A stretch of 64,000 nucleotides of DNA, from contig NZ_JAUXMX010000033.1 of the NCBI RefSeq assembly GCF_030683065.1, forward strand, positions 62,001-126,000, written 5' to 3'. The stretch is from Pseudomonas sp. GTDB taxonomy: Bacteria > Pseudomonadota > Gammaproteobacteria > Pseudomonadales > Pseudomonadaceae. Position 1 is the first letter of the stretch, and every line of letters begins with the position of its first letter. The notes beneath the pieces were generated by a model, which was given only the letters and a program-made list of their open reading frames with translations, searched no databases and was not told the DNA's origin. Shown here piece after piece: positions 1 to 8,729 of the stretch. A program made the position numbers and the translations under genes.

Positions 1-1647
1 TTGGCGGCGGGCGTCATTGACGGCATGGCCGAAGGCGAGACCCTGACCCAGGTCTACACCGTGACCATCGACGATGGCCAGCTGGGTAGCGTGACACAGG
101 ACATCACCGTCACCATCACCGGTACCAACGATGCACCGACCATTGTGGGCATTGAAACGAATGCTGCAGGCTCAGTTACCGAGAGGGCAGACGGTGCCAT
201 CGATGAGAACGACGGCAACCTCACTGACACGGGCGTGATCACCTTTGCTGACGTTGATTTGACTGACACACACAGCGCCAGCATCACCGCGACTGTTGCC
301 ACAGATGGCGCCAACAACAGCGTACCGGCACGAGGCACTCTGACCCTGGGTGCAGTGGACCAGGTTACTAATACGCTGACCTGGACCTACACTGTTGCAG
401 CTGGCGTCCTGGATAACCTGGGCGAAGGTGAAACATTGACTCAGGTGTATACCGTTACCATCGATGACGGCAACACCGGCGGCACCGTCACTCAGGATGT
501 CACCATCACCCTGACCGGCACCAACGATGCGCCGACTATCACGGCAGCTTCGGCAGAGATTGACAATATAGAGTATGAAAACACCATCCTTGTACAAGCC
601 GATATGGACGGTACGGTTACGGCATTCAGCCTGGGTGGCAACGTAGTCATCGGCGACGTCGATGCCAGCGACGTGTTGACTGTCAAGCTGAGTGCCATCA
701 TGGGCACGCTGAGCGGAGGAGTTAGCGAACTGCAGTTATTCGGTACTGTTGAGGATATCAATACGGCCATCGCTAACCTGATGTTCACTCCGGACAGTGA
801 GTTGGGTGCGGGGGCTGCCTTGCTTGTCGAGGTGACCGATGCCTTCGGTGCAACTGATGCTGCTTTCGTTGAGGTAGCAGTCAAAGACTGGATGAGTGAG
901 GAGTACATCACGCCTCTAACAGCGTATGTTAATTTCACCGCGGCCGATGAGAATGAGCAGGATCTGTTCTTGTTTGGTTATCAGGCTGAGACCATCGTCA
1001 CTATTGGTGGTGTAGGCGTATCGGCCTCCAAGACAACCGTAGAAGTAGACCCATCTGGTACAGTTATCAGCGGCGAGTTTACCGGCTCGCTTACCTTGTT
1101 AGGCTATAGCGCCGACCTCGACGGCAACTCGATCCTGTTCGCCGACGGCTCTGTGCTCAAGACCACCAGCGTCAAGGCGACGCTAGTAGGCAGTGCAGTT
1201 GAAGGCGGCGACTACCTCAAGGGCAGCGAGTCCAACGACGTGCTGCGCGGCATGGCCGGTAACGACAAGCTGGAAGGCGGTGGCGGTAACGACACCATCT
1301 ACGGCGGTATGGGTGCCGACATCATCTACGGTGGTGCGGGCAACGACATCCTCTATGCGGGTGATACCACTGCAAACGATAACGCTGCCGACCTGTTCGT
1401 CTATGACCTAGTTGGTGGGTATCAGGGTACTGACCTGATCATCGGCTTCGCCAATGGCCAGGATAAGATCGGCTTCGACGGTGCGAGCATGGCCAACGTA
1501 GTCATTGCGGCCAGCGTCGGTTCGATCGCGGTGGTCAAGCTGTACGCTGATGTTCAACATACCGAGGAGCTTGCCACCATCAAGCTGTTGGGTATGGCCG
1601 GCAATGTCGGCATTGAAGACTTCAATTTTGGTTCTGTGCCCGTCTAA
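1..1647 (+). CDS. Giant VCBS/RTX-repeat type I secreted adhesin, C-terminal part (5' end outside window)
   Basis: The reading frame is open from the first base, so only the last 548 residues of a larger protein are present; the initial TTG is not a real start. Residues 1-50 are the end of one VCBS-type repeat and about 50-178 a complete one, each closing with TxTGTNDAPTI. A cadherin-like domain follows (about 185-295). Residues about 405-450 are RTX nonapeptides that bind calcium (GMAGNDKLEGGGGNDTIYGG and on). The last 100 residues, ending GIEDFNFGSVPV, resemble a type I secretion signal. This is the usual architecture of LapA/BapA-like biofilm adhesins exported in one step to the cell surface. 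A terminator follows directly. The type I exporter at 3.9-8.3 kb is the obvious candidate for its export, which is an inference from proximity. Whether a LapG-type retention module exists cannot be seen, because the N-terminus is missing. Confidence 0.9.
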   Translation: MAAGVIDGMAEGETLTQVYTVTIDDGQLGSVTQDITVTITGTNDAPTIVGIETNAAGSVTERADGAIDENDGNLTDTGVITFADVDLTDTHSASITATVATDGANNSVPARGTLTLGAVDQVTNTLTWTYTVAAGVLDNLGEGETLTQVYTVTIDDGNTGGTVTQDVTITLTGTNDAPTITAASAEIDNIEYENTILVQADMDGTVTAFSLGGNVVIGDVDASDVLTVKLSAIMGTLSGGVSELQLFGTVEDINTAIANLMFTPDSELGAGAALLVEVTDAFGATDAAFVEVAVKDWMSEEYITPLTAYVNFTAADENEQDLFLFGYQAETIVTIGGVGVSASKTTVEVDPSGTVISGEFTGSLTLLGYSADLDGNSILFADGSVLKTTSVKATLVGSAVEGGDYLKGSESNDVLRGMAGNDKLEGGGGNDTIYGGMGADIIYGGAGNDILYAGDTTANDNAADLFVYDLVGGYQGTDLIIGFANGQDKIGFDGASMANVVIAASVGSIAVVKLYADVQHTEELATIKLLGMAGNVGIEDFNFGSVPV

Positions 1648-1672
1648 CCCCTAGCATTACGCAGTAACCAGG

Positions 1673-1701
1673 CCCGGCAGATACCCTCTGCCGGGTTTTT
1701 C
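1673..1701 (+). terminator. Rho-independent terminator after the adhesin gene
   Basis: An 8-bp perfect stem CCCGGCAG/CTGCCGGG with a 7-nt loop is followed by five T residues, 25 bases after the adhesin stop codon. It separates the adhesin transcript from sapC. Confidence 0.85.
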
Positions 1702-1820
1702 TATTTTCGGGTTGGCCAAAGCCTGGTGTACAGGTATGACCTGGCACTTGGGTGGTGGTTAAACACGGCGGCCAGAAGGCGGCCGATCAGACGAGCCAAC
1801 CAGACACAAGGAGAGATGCG

Positions 1821-2615
1821 ATGGCCAATTACGTGCCGATTTCACGGGTGAAACACGCCGGCTTGCACTGGAAAAAACCGACCGATTATGGCTTCGCCCG
1901 TGGCGAAGCCCTGCAGCCGCTGGTAGTGGCTGAGTTGCCCAGGGTGGCGCAAAACATGCCTACGGCATTTGTCGTCAGCGGTGATACCTATGTGCCGGTG
2001 TTGCTGGCCGGTGTGCAGCCCGGCATCAGTTTGCTGGTTGCCGATGACGGCCGCTGGCTGGGCGGTTATGTGCCTGCGGTGTTGCGCAGTCATCCATTCA
2101 GTTTGTTCATGAGTGCGGCCGGCGAATGCGTAGTGTGCGTGGATGCGCACAGTCAACACCTGAGCCAGGACGCCGATGGCTTGCCGCTGTTCGGCGCCGA
2201 CGGCGGTGCCTCCGCAGCCGTCAACCAACTGTTGCCGCTGCTGGAACGCCGCGAGCAATCCCGGCAGCAGACCGAGTTGGCGTGCAAAGCACTGCAACAG
2301 CATGGGTTGCTCATGCCCTGGGTTATCCCCGCAGATGATGCGGCGGGCATGCCCGAGATGCGCGGTCTGTTTCGGGTCGACGAGGCGCGCCTGAATGCGC
2401 TGGACGATCAGGCGTTTCTGCAATTACGCCAGGCCCAGGCACTGCCGATGGCCTACAGCCAGTTATTGTCCATGCTGCACTTGCCGCGATTGGTCGGGAT
2501 GCATCAAGCCTGGTCGCGCAACAGGCAGGTGACCGCCAATTTACAAACGGTAGCCGCTGAGCTGGGCGACAGCCTGAGCAGCGCCGGCGGAACCATCAGC
2601 TTTGCCGGTCTGTGA
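1821..2615 (+). CDS. SapC family protein (first copy)
   Basis: A 264-residue protein without signal peptide or membrane segment, so probably cytoplasmic. The ATG at 1821 is chosen because AAGGAGAG lies just upstream; the frame stays open to 1752 without a comparable ribosome site. It has the two conserved stretches of the SapC family: DDGRWLGGYVPAVLRSHPF (about residue 75-95) and the C-terminal GLFRVDEARLNALDD block ending in a helical AYSQLLSMLHLPRL segment. Both are matched by the second SapC protein at 30596-31309. SapC is named after a gene in the Campylobacter surface-array locus; its biochemical role is not established. Its position between a giant adhesin gene and a type I exporter suggests a role in making or exporting that surface protein. 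That is inference. Confidence 0.8.
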   Translation: MANYVPISRVKHAGLHWKKPTDYGFARGEALQPLVVAELPRVAQNMPTAFVVSGDTYVPVLLAGVQPGISLLVADDGRWLGGYVPAVLRSHPFSLFMSAAGECVVCVDAHSQHLSQDADGLPLFGADGGASAAVNQLLPLLERREQSRQQTELACKALQQHGLLMPWVIPADDAAGMPEMRGLFRVDEARLNALDDQAFLQLRQAQALPMAYSQLLSMLHLPRLVGMHQAWSRNRQVTANLQTVAAELGDSLSSAGGTISFAGL

Positions 2616-2647
2616 CGGTTGTTATGCACGCAACTGAACAAACCGCC

Positions 2648-2961
2648 AACACGGTCTAACCAACACAACAATTCATCGCCATGTGCGTTCGGCTTGCGGT
2701 CGCAGTGTTGGGTTACGCCGCCGCGGCGTTGGAAAATACGTGGTCTGCGCGGCTAACCTACGCGGCCCGACCCAACCTACGGTTTGGTGTGTGGCAATGT
2801 GCCGATTTTCGTAGGTTGGGTTAGCGGTGCGTCACGCCATGCAGGCAAACCAACGGTTCCGGCCACCGCGTAACCCAACACGGTCTCGCCAGCACAACAA
2901 TTCATCGCCATGTGCATTCGGCTTGCGGGTGCGGTGTTGGGTTACGCCGTCGCGGCGTTGG
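2648..2961. repeat. Composite palindromic repeat, arrangement B-A-B
   Basis: Two imperfect direct copies of an 85-bp unit B (2648-2732 and 2877-2961) flank a unit A (about 2746-2876). Unit A contains the inverted pair ACCCAACCTACG (2770-2781) and CGTAGGTTGGGT (2810-2821). Diverged copies of the same units occur in A-B-A order at 8331-8728. Short frames inside it are not genes. Confidence 0.8.
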
Positions 2962-3022
2962 CAAGGGTGTGGCCTACGCGGTCCGACCCTAGGGTTTGGG
3001 CTGCGGCCTTGTGCCGAAAAGC

Positions 3023-3045
3023 ATCGCGGCTGAAGCCCCTCCCAC
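3023..3045. repeat. REP-like palindrome
   Basis: The sequence GCGGCTGAAGCCCCTCCCAC is a typical Pseudomonas repetitive extragenic palindrome. The same sequence recurs at 32361-32383 beside the two-partner secretion locus. Confidence 0.65.
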
Positions 3046-3077
3046 GTAAGGCAAGGTGCGTTAGGTTGCCTGCGAAG

Positions 3078-3263
3078 TTATTCGTCGCCTTGCTGCGCAG
3101 TGCTTGCAACTGGTGCAAGGGTGCGCTCAAGGATGGAGATTATTTCGGAGTTCATGCTGCGGTGGTTGGTTTGGGCCACTTCAGCGAGGCGCTCCCTCAT
3201 CTGGGCTGGCAGGCGGATAACTAACTTCACTGCCGGTTGGCTGGAACTCTGCGGATGTATCAT
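3078..3263 (-). CDS. Small Arc/AmrZ-like ribbon-helix-helix DNA-binding protein
   Basis: A 61-residue protein. The segment VIRLPAQMRERLAEVAQTNHRSMNSEIISILE is a ribbon-helix-helix fold: a beta strand that reads the major groove, then two helices around the turn NHRSMNSE. As I recall it, the Pseudomonas regulator AmrZ has an almost identical segment. AmrZ is about 108 residues and continues into a tetramerisation domain; this protein ends after the DNA-binding fold with a short tail, so it would act as a dimer. The ATG at 3263 is preceded by GATGAGG at good spacing; the frame stays open to an ATG at 3347 (89 residues) with no clear ribosome site. It is transcribed away from the type I exporter and towards sapC. 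Its position suggests control of this adhesin locus (inference). Confidence 0.75.
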   Translation of the reverse strand: MIHPQSSSQPAVKLVIRLPAQMRERLAEVAQTNHRSMNSEIISILERTLAPVASTAQQGDE

Positions 3264-3931
3264 TTTTGCCTCATCAAGTTTTCTGGGGCGCTTGTAACCG
3301 TTTCGGGTATCCCTTTGCAGCGCTGGCACTAGCTCCTTATTTGGCATCCGGTAGATTTGGCGTCGGAATAATGGCGGATTCTACTGCCTGTTAACAAAAA
3401 GTATAGTGCTTGCCGGCGTGGAGAGCCCGAACGTAGGCGAGAGAAATCGCGGTGATGACACACGTTAATAAAGTCAGCCGGGTAGTGCCTAGCGGTTGTC
3501 TCGTTGGAATGAAAACGTGCACGTGCGCATGGCTGTTCAGGGTGTGAGTTGACCGCTTTGGCGGTAGGCTAGCAATTTTATGTGTCGCGTTATTGGGTTT
3601 ATTTGTAGCTATCTGCTGCGATAAATAGGTTTAAGGAAGCTAATTACCAAGATCGCTGTTTATTTTGGCTGTTGTCGAAAGCGCCTGTGGCGCAAGTGTG
3701 TCGCCGCGTGGGCATGCTGGGTTGGATACGGGCATATTGGCGATATAAAGCTCTGTGTCTATCGCGTTTTGGCGGCGCATCCCAGAGGCATTCCGGCCCC
3801 AGGAATTTTTTGTTTAGGCGGCTGTAAGGGGCGACAGACGCACGCGAGGTGGCGGGGTGTTGGCATCATAATGACACCTCCGTGATATCATCCCGGGCTG
3901 TTTTTGTTACTGAGTCTTTAGGGTCCCGCGC
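3264..3931. other. Intergenic regulatory region between the small regulator and the type I exporter operon
   Basis: About 670 bases, visibly richer in A and T than the flanking genes, with no convincing reading frame except the possible N-terminal extension of the regulator (to 3347). It must hold the divergent promoters of the regulator and of the exporter operon. Apart from the promoter candidate at 3860-3888 no clear operator was recognised. Confidence 0.5.
3860..3888 (+). promoter_or_regulatory. Candidate sigma-70 promoter of the type I exporter operon
   Basis: TTGGCA (3860-3865) and TGATAT (3883-3888) are separated by 17 bases. This would start transcription near 3895, about 37 bases before the first exporter gene. 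The -10 hexamer is a poor match, so this is tentative. Confidence 0.3.
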
Positions 3932-5638
3932 ATGAAGCCCCCATCCCAGTCTGACCTGAAAGCTGCCTTGCTTGTGTGCAAGGGGGGCTTTTTCTCTGTT
4001 GGTTTTTTCAGCCTGTTCGTCAATTTCCTGATGCTGGTCCCCGCGTTCTACATGCTGCAGGTGTATGACCGGGTGATCGCCACTGGCAGCCATTCGACCT
4101 TGCTGATGCTGACCCTGATTCTCACCTTGCTGCTGGTTACCATGGGCGTGCTGGAGTGGGTACGTTCGCGCATTATGGTGCGCCTCAGTACGCGGCTGGA
4201 TCTGATCCTGGGGCCGCGCCTGTATGACGCCAGCTTCAAGCAGGCGCTCACCTCAGGTGGTATGCAGGCCTCGGCCCAGCCCCTAAGTGACCTCACCGGC
4301 TTGCGTCAGTTCATTACCGGCAATGGGCTGTTTGCGTTTTTCGATGCGCCCTGGCTGCCGATCTACCTGGCCGTGATGTTTTTGTTCCACCCCTGGTTTG
4401 GTTGGTTTGCCGTGGGTTGTGCGCTGGTGTTGGTGGCCCTTGCCTTCCTCAACGAGCGGCTGACCAACGCGGCGCTGCTGGAGGCCAACAAGCAAAACCT
4501 GGCCGCCACTGCCTTCACCCAGAAGAACCTGCGCAATGCCGAGGTGGTTGAGTCCATGGGCATGCTGGGGATGTTGCGTGAGCGCTGGCAGGCGATGAAC
4601 CACCAGGTGTTGTCCCTGCAGGGCGTGGCGAGTGATCGCGGTGGCAGTATTGCGGCGTTTTCCAAGACCTTTCGTTTGTTGGTGCAGTCGCTGATTCTGG
4701 GCTTGGGTGCCTACCTGGCGATCGAGCAGGAGATTACGCCGGGGCTGATGATTGCCGGTTCGATTTTGCTCGGCCGGGCGTTGGCACCGATCGATCAGAT
4801 GATTGGTGCCTGGAAGGGCTTTTCTGCGGCGCGTGGCCAGTATGCGCGGCTCGATGAGCTGCTTGAACAGGTTGCCGCCGAGCCGGAGCGCATGTCGTTA
4901 CCTGCGCCGCGTGGCGAGGTAAGCGCAGAAAACCTGGCGGTGGTGCCGCCTGGGGCGCAAAAGCCGGTGCTGGTAGGGCTGAACTTTCACGTGGCGGCTG
5001 GTGACGCGGTGGGCATTATCGGTCCTAGTGCGTCGGGTAAATCGACCCTGGCCCGTGCGCTGCTGGGTATTTGGCCGGCCGCACAGGGCAAGGTGCGCCT
5101 GGACGGTGCCGACGTGTTTGCCTGGAAGCGTGAAGAGCTTGGTCAGCATGTCGGTTACCTGCCGCAGGATGTCGAGTTGTTTGACGGTTCGATCAACGAG
5201 AACATTGCCCGCTTTGGCAGCGTTGACCCAGTGGCCGTGGTTGAGGCCGCCCGCCTGGCCGGTGTGCATGAACTGATTCTCAAGTTGCCGCAGGGCTATG
5301 ACACGGTGATTGGTGCAACCGGCGGTGGCCTGTCCGGTGGCCAGCGTCAGCGCATCGGCCTGGCGCGGGCGGTGTATCGGCGGCCGCAGTTGATCGTCTT
5401 GGATGAGCCCAACTCCAACCTGGACGATGTGGGTGAGCGGGCGCTGTCCGAGGCCATCGTCAAGCTCAAGCAGGCGGGCTGTACGCTGTTTGTGATTACT
5501 CACCGCACCAGTGTGCTTAATGCCCTGGACAAGCTGATGGTGCTGCGTGATGGCGCGCTGGCGATGTTCGGCCCACGCGACAAGGTGCTCGCCGAGCTGA
5601 GCAAGGCCCAGCAGTCGGCAGCAGCAGTGCGTGCGTAA
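3932..5638 (+). CDS. Type I secretion ABC transporter (AprD/PrtD-type permease-ATPase)
   Basis: Inner-membrane export ATPase of 568 residues. It has an N-terminal membrane domain (about 20-300; first helix GFFSLFVNFLMLVPAFYMLQ) and a C-terminal nucleotide-binding domain. This shows Walker A GPSASGKST (about 364-372), the ABC signature LSGGQRQR (about 467-474), Walker B LIVLDEP (about 487-493) and the switch histidine in VITHRT. The length and the lack of an N-terminal C39-like peptidase domain place it with AprD/PrtD/HasD rather than with LapB, the usual transporter for giant adhesins. It is first in a compact operon with the adaptor (17-bp gap) and the TolC-type channel (4-bp gap). Substrates are probably proteins with an uncleaved C-terminal signal; the RTX adhesin ending at 1647 is the nearest candidate. 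Confidence 0.92.
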   Translation: MKPPSQSDLKAALLVCKGGFFSVGFFSLFVNFLMLVPAFYMLQVYDRVIATGSHSTLLMLTLILTLLLVTMGVLEWVRSRIMVRLSTRLDLILGPRLYDASFKQALTSGGMQASAQPLSDLTGLRQFITGNGLFAFFDAPWLPIYLAVMFLFHPWFGWFAVGCALVLVALAFLNERLTNAALLEANKQNLAATAFTQKNLRNAEVVESMGMLGMLRERWQAMNHQVLSLQGVASDRGGSIAAFSKTFRLLVQSLILGLGAYLAIEQEITPGLMIAGSILLGRALAPIDQMIGAWKGFSAARGQYARLDELLEQVAAEPERMSLPAPRGEVSAENLAVVPPGAQKPVLVGLNFHVAAGDAVGIIGPSASGKSTLARALLGIWPAAQGKVRLDGADVFAWKREELGQHVGYLPQDVELFDGSINENIARFGSVDPVAVVEAARLAGVHELILKLPQGYDTVIGATGGGLSGGQRQRIGLARAVYRRPQLIVLDEPNSNLDDVGERALSEAIVKLKQAGCTLFVITHRTSVLNALDKLMVLRDGALAMFGPRDKVLAELSKAQQSAAAVRA

Positions 5639-5655
5639 CCCTTTAAAGGATGGAA

Positions 5656-6984
5656 ATGGACGTGAGTAATTCTTCCCCCGCGGGCCTTGCGCCATCGCTG
5701 CCGTTGGCGACCAACGATTTGCCTGTGCGGCGTATCGGCTATGCCGTGTTGTTTGTGACGTTCGGCCTGTTTGGTTCCTGGGCAACCTTTGCCCCGTTGA
5801 ACAGCGCGGCCCTTGCGTCTGGCGTGGTCACGGTCAAGAGCTACCGCAAGACGGTGCAGCACCTGGAGGGCGGCATCGTTAAGGCCATTTACGTGCGTGA
5901 TGGCGACCAGGTGGCCGCTGGTGATGTACTGCTTGAACTGGACGGCACGCAGGCATTGGCCGAGCTGGAAATGGTGCGCAGTCAGCTGATTGCATCGGTC
6001 GCGCTGGGCGCACGGCTGGTAGCGGAGCGCGATGGCCTGGATGTGGTTGATTTCAAGCAGGATGCCAGCAGCGCCGATCAGCGTGTGCTTGAGGCGCAGC
6101 AGAACGAGGACCAGGTTTTTCAGGCTCGTCGCTCCGCCCGGCTGGGCGAGACCGGTGTGCTGCAAAAGCGTGTGGTGCAACTCGACGAGCAGATTCGTGG
6201 CATTAATGCGGTGATCGCCGGCAAACAGAAGGAGTCGGCTTTTTACGAAGAAGAAGTCGGCGACTTGAGTGCGTTGCTTAAAGAGGGTTTTGTCGACAAG
6301 CAGCGCTTGCGTGAGCAGCAACGCAATGGTGTGCGCCTGCTGTCTGAAATCGCTGAGTTACGCTCGTCCATTGCCGGCGCGCGCTTGCAGATTGGTGAGA
6401 CTGAGTTGCAAATCATGCAGCTCAACAAGGATTTCATCGCGGAGGTGGTTACTCAGCAATCCGAGGTGCAAACCAAGATTTTTGATTTGAACGAGCGCTT
6501 CGCCGCAGTTGCCGAGCGTGCCCAGCGTATCCGCGTACGTGCGCCTGAGGCCGGCATGGTGCTGGGCATGCAAGTGCATACGGTGGGCGGGGTGATTGCG
6601 CCGGGTACGCCGTTGCTGGATCTGGTGCCGGCCAGCGAGGATCTGGTGGTCGAGGCGCAGATCTCGCCGATAGACATCGACCGAATCGCGCTTGGCAAGT
6701 TGGCGGATGTGCGCTTCAGCGCATTCAACAGCGCAACCACGCCGGTGATCGAGGGGCGTCTGGCGCAGATTTCTGCCGACCGTCTGGTCAATGAGCAAAC
6801 GGGTGTTCCGTATTACCTGGGCCGCATTGAGCTGACCGATAAGGGTCGCAAGGCCCTGGGTGACTTGACGCTGGTGCCCGGTATGCCAGCCGAAGTGCTG
6901 ATCAATACTGGCGAGCGTACGTTATTGAATTACCTGGTGCAGCCGGCGACTAATGCGTTTGCCCGTTCACTGATTGAGGACTGA
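5656..6984 (+). CDS. Type I secretion membrane-fusion protein (HlyD/AprE family)
   Basis: Periplasmic adaptor of 442 residues linking the ABC transporter to the outer-membrane channel. One N-terminal membrane helix (VLFVTFGLFGSWATFAPLN) is followed by a first lipoyl half-motif (GGIVKAIYVRDGDQVAAGD), a long helical hairpin rich in Q, E and R (about 90-290), the second lipoyl half and a beta-barrel. The C-terminus PAEVLINTGERTLLNYLVQP is typical of the AprE/PrtE family. The ATG at 5656 is preferred because TAAAGGA lies 5 bases upstream; the in-frame ATG at 5650 overlaps that site. It follows the transporter gene after 17 bases and almost touches the channel gene. Confidence 0.92.
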   Translation: MDVSNSSPAGLAPSLPLATNDLPVRRIGYAVLFVTFGLFGSWATFAPLNSAALASGVVTVKSYRKTVQHLEGGIVKAIYVRDGDQVAAGDVLLELDGTQALAELEMVRSQLIASVALGARLVAERDGLDVVDFKQDASSADQRVLEAQQNEDQVFQARRSARLGETGVLQKRVVQLDEQIRGINAVIAGKQKESAFYEEEVGDLSALLKEGFVDKQRLREQQRNGVRLLSEIAELRSSIAGARLQIGETELQIMQLNKDFIAEVVTQQSEVQTKIFDLNERFAAVAERAQRIRVRAPEAGMVLGMQVHTVGGVIAPGTPLLDLVPASEDLVVEAQISPIDIDRIALGKLADVRFSAFNSATTPVIEGRLAQISADRLVNEQTGVPYYLGRIELTDKGRKALGDLTLVPGMPAEVLINTGERTLLNYLVQPATNAFARSLIED

Positions 6985-6988
6985 CCCT

Positions 6989-8338
6989 GTGCGGCATTTT
7001 TTCTGTGGTGTGATGCTGCTCGCGAGTGCGCCTTTTTCCGGTGTGGTATTCGCCGCTGTTCCCAGTCAGGAGCAGGTGGTGGATTTATGGCAGTTGTTTC
7101 AAGAGGCCGAGTTGGAAGACCCACGTGTGCTCGCCGGACGTGCACGCAGCGAGGGTGGTGCGTGGCGTGAGCGCGAGGCCTTTGGCCAGTTGCTGCCGCA
7201 ATTGAGCGCCAGCAGTACGCTCAATCGAACTGCGCAGGACAATGACATCACCCGGCAGATTTATAACGGTGAGCGCTACGCGCTGACCTTGAGTCAGGTG
7301 ATTTATGACGCACAAACCTGGCACAACTACCGCCGTTACAGCGAGCTGGCACGGCAGCAGGAGGCGGAGTACGCGATTACTCAAGAAGAGGCGACGCTTG
7401 ATCTGATCGAGCGCTACTTCACCGCCTTGGCGGCTGAGGATGAGCTGGCTCTGGTGTCTGCTGAGTTGCGCGCCACTGAGCGTAACCTGGCACGCGTCAA
7501 TTCGTTGTATGAGCGCCAACTGGCAATGATTACCGATGTGCTGGAAATCTCGGCGCGGGTGGATTCACTAAAATCCCGCGAAATTGAAGCGCGTAACACC
7601 GTAGAGGTGGGCCGCGAAGCACTGTCCGAGATGATTGGGCGTGAGATTACCGAGCGCTTGAAACGTGTCGGTGAGCAGGTCGTGTTTCTGCCACCGGAGT
7701 ATGACCGTGAATACTGGGTGCAGCAGGCCATGACCGAGAGTCCGGTTTTGCAGGCGCGCAACCGTGCGGTCAGTGCTGCGCAGGCTGCCTTGCAACAAGC
7801 GGCAGGTGGGCATAAGCCCAAGGTCAGTTTGAGCCTGAGTGGCCAGCGTAGCGACATCGGTTACGAGAACAGCCAAGCGCAGATCACGGATACCTATGTG
7901 GTGAGTTTGGGGGTTCAGGTGCCGCTCTACAGTGGTGGCTCGACCCGTGCGCGGGTTTCAGCCGGCGCTTCCGACTTGATGGTGGCCGAGCAAGAGTTTG
8001 AACAAGCCAGGCGCCAGGTGGTGCGTGAGACGCGCTCGGCGTTCTACGACACCCAGGCAGGCGTAAGCAAGATTTCCGCCTCCCGCAAGGCCATGGCCTC
8101 TTCGGCAAAGGCCCGTGAAGCTGCCGAGCGGGCGTTTGGTTTTGGCGTGATGAACGCCGTGGATGTGTTGAACACGATCAAGGAAGAGTACGCCGCGCGC
8201 CGCGCCATGCTGCAGTCGCAGTACGACTTCATCCTCAGTTCGCTGGTGCTACGTCGCTGGAGCGGCTCGCTGGTACGCGATGATGTACGCAAGGTCAACG
8301 AGTGGCTGGTGGATGTCGCGCCTGCTGATCGCGGCTAA
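6989..8338 (+). CDS. Type I secretion outer membrane channel (TolC/AprF family)
   Basis: TolC-family protein of 449 residues. A GTG start at 6989 is favoured: GAGG lies 9 bases upstream and the product then begins with a clean signal peptide (VRHFFCGVMLLASAPFSGVVFA). A TTG at 6974 is also in frame. Two long helical repeats with beta segments follow, including the conserved QVPLYSGGSTRARV in the second half. It forms the trimeric outer-membrane duct of the exporter and completes the tripartite set. The last codons and the stop (TAA, 8336-8338) lie inside the palindromic repeat beginning at 8331, so the C-terminus ADRG is partly encoded by the repeat. The original end of the gene may have been altered by that element. 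Confidence 0.92.
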   Translation: MRHFFCGVMLLASAPFSGVVFAAVPSQEQVVDLWQLFQEAELEDPRVLAGRARSEGGAWREREAFGQLLPQLSASSTLNRTAQDNDITRQIYNGERYALTLSQVIYDAQTWHNYRRYSELARQQEAEYAITQEEATLDLIERYFTALAAEDELALVSAELRATERNLARVNSLYERQLAMITDVLEISARVDSLKSREIEARNTVEVGREALSEMIGREITERLKRVGEQVVFLPPEYDREYWVQQAMTESPVLQARNRAVSAAQAALQQAAGGHKPKVSLSLSGQRSDIGYENSQAQITDTYVVSLGVQVPLYSGGSTRARVSAGASDLMVAEQEFEQARRQVVRETRSAFYDTQAGVSKISASRKAMASSAKAREAAERAFGFGVMNAVDVLNTIKEEYAARRAMLQSQYDFILSSLVLRRWSGSLVRDDVRKVNEWLVDVAPADRG

Positions 8339-8728
8339 CCTACGCGGCCCGACCCAACCTACGATTTTGTGGTTTGGTCGCGAATCATGGGCGTGCGCAA
8401 ATCCGTAGGTTGGGTTAGCGGTGAGCCGCATTGCCCCGGTAAGCCAACGATTATGGCCACCGCGTAACCCTACATGGTTTCGCACAATCATCACCCTGTG
8501 CAGCCGGCTCGCGGTCGCGCTGTTGGGTTACGCCGCGCCCCGTAATCGCGGCGTTGGCAAGGGTGTGGTCTGCGCGGCTAACCCACGCGGCCCGACCCAA
8601 CCTACGGTTTGGTGGTTTGGTCGCGAATCATGGGCATGCGCAAACCCGTAGGTTGGGTTAGCGGTGAGCCGCACTGCCCCGGTAAGCCAACGATTGTGAC
8701 CACCGCGTAACCCAACATGGCCTCGCGG
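8331..8728. repeat. Composite palindromic repeat, arrangement A-B-A
   Basis: Two copies of unit A (about 8331-8483 and 8574-8728) differ at only a few bases. Each contains ACCCAACCTACG and its inverse CGTAGGTTGGGT about 40 bases apart (8352-8363/8404-8415 and 8595-8606/8647-8658). A diverged unit B lies between them. A related B-A-B array is at 2648-2961. The array starts inside the end of the TolC-family gene and reaches the stop of the TPR gene. Confidence 0.85.
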
Positions 8729-8729
8729 T

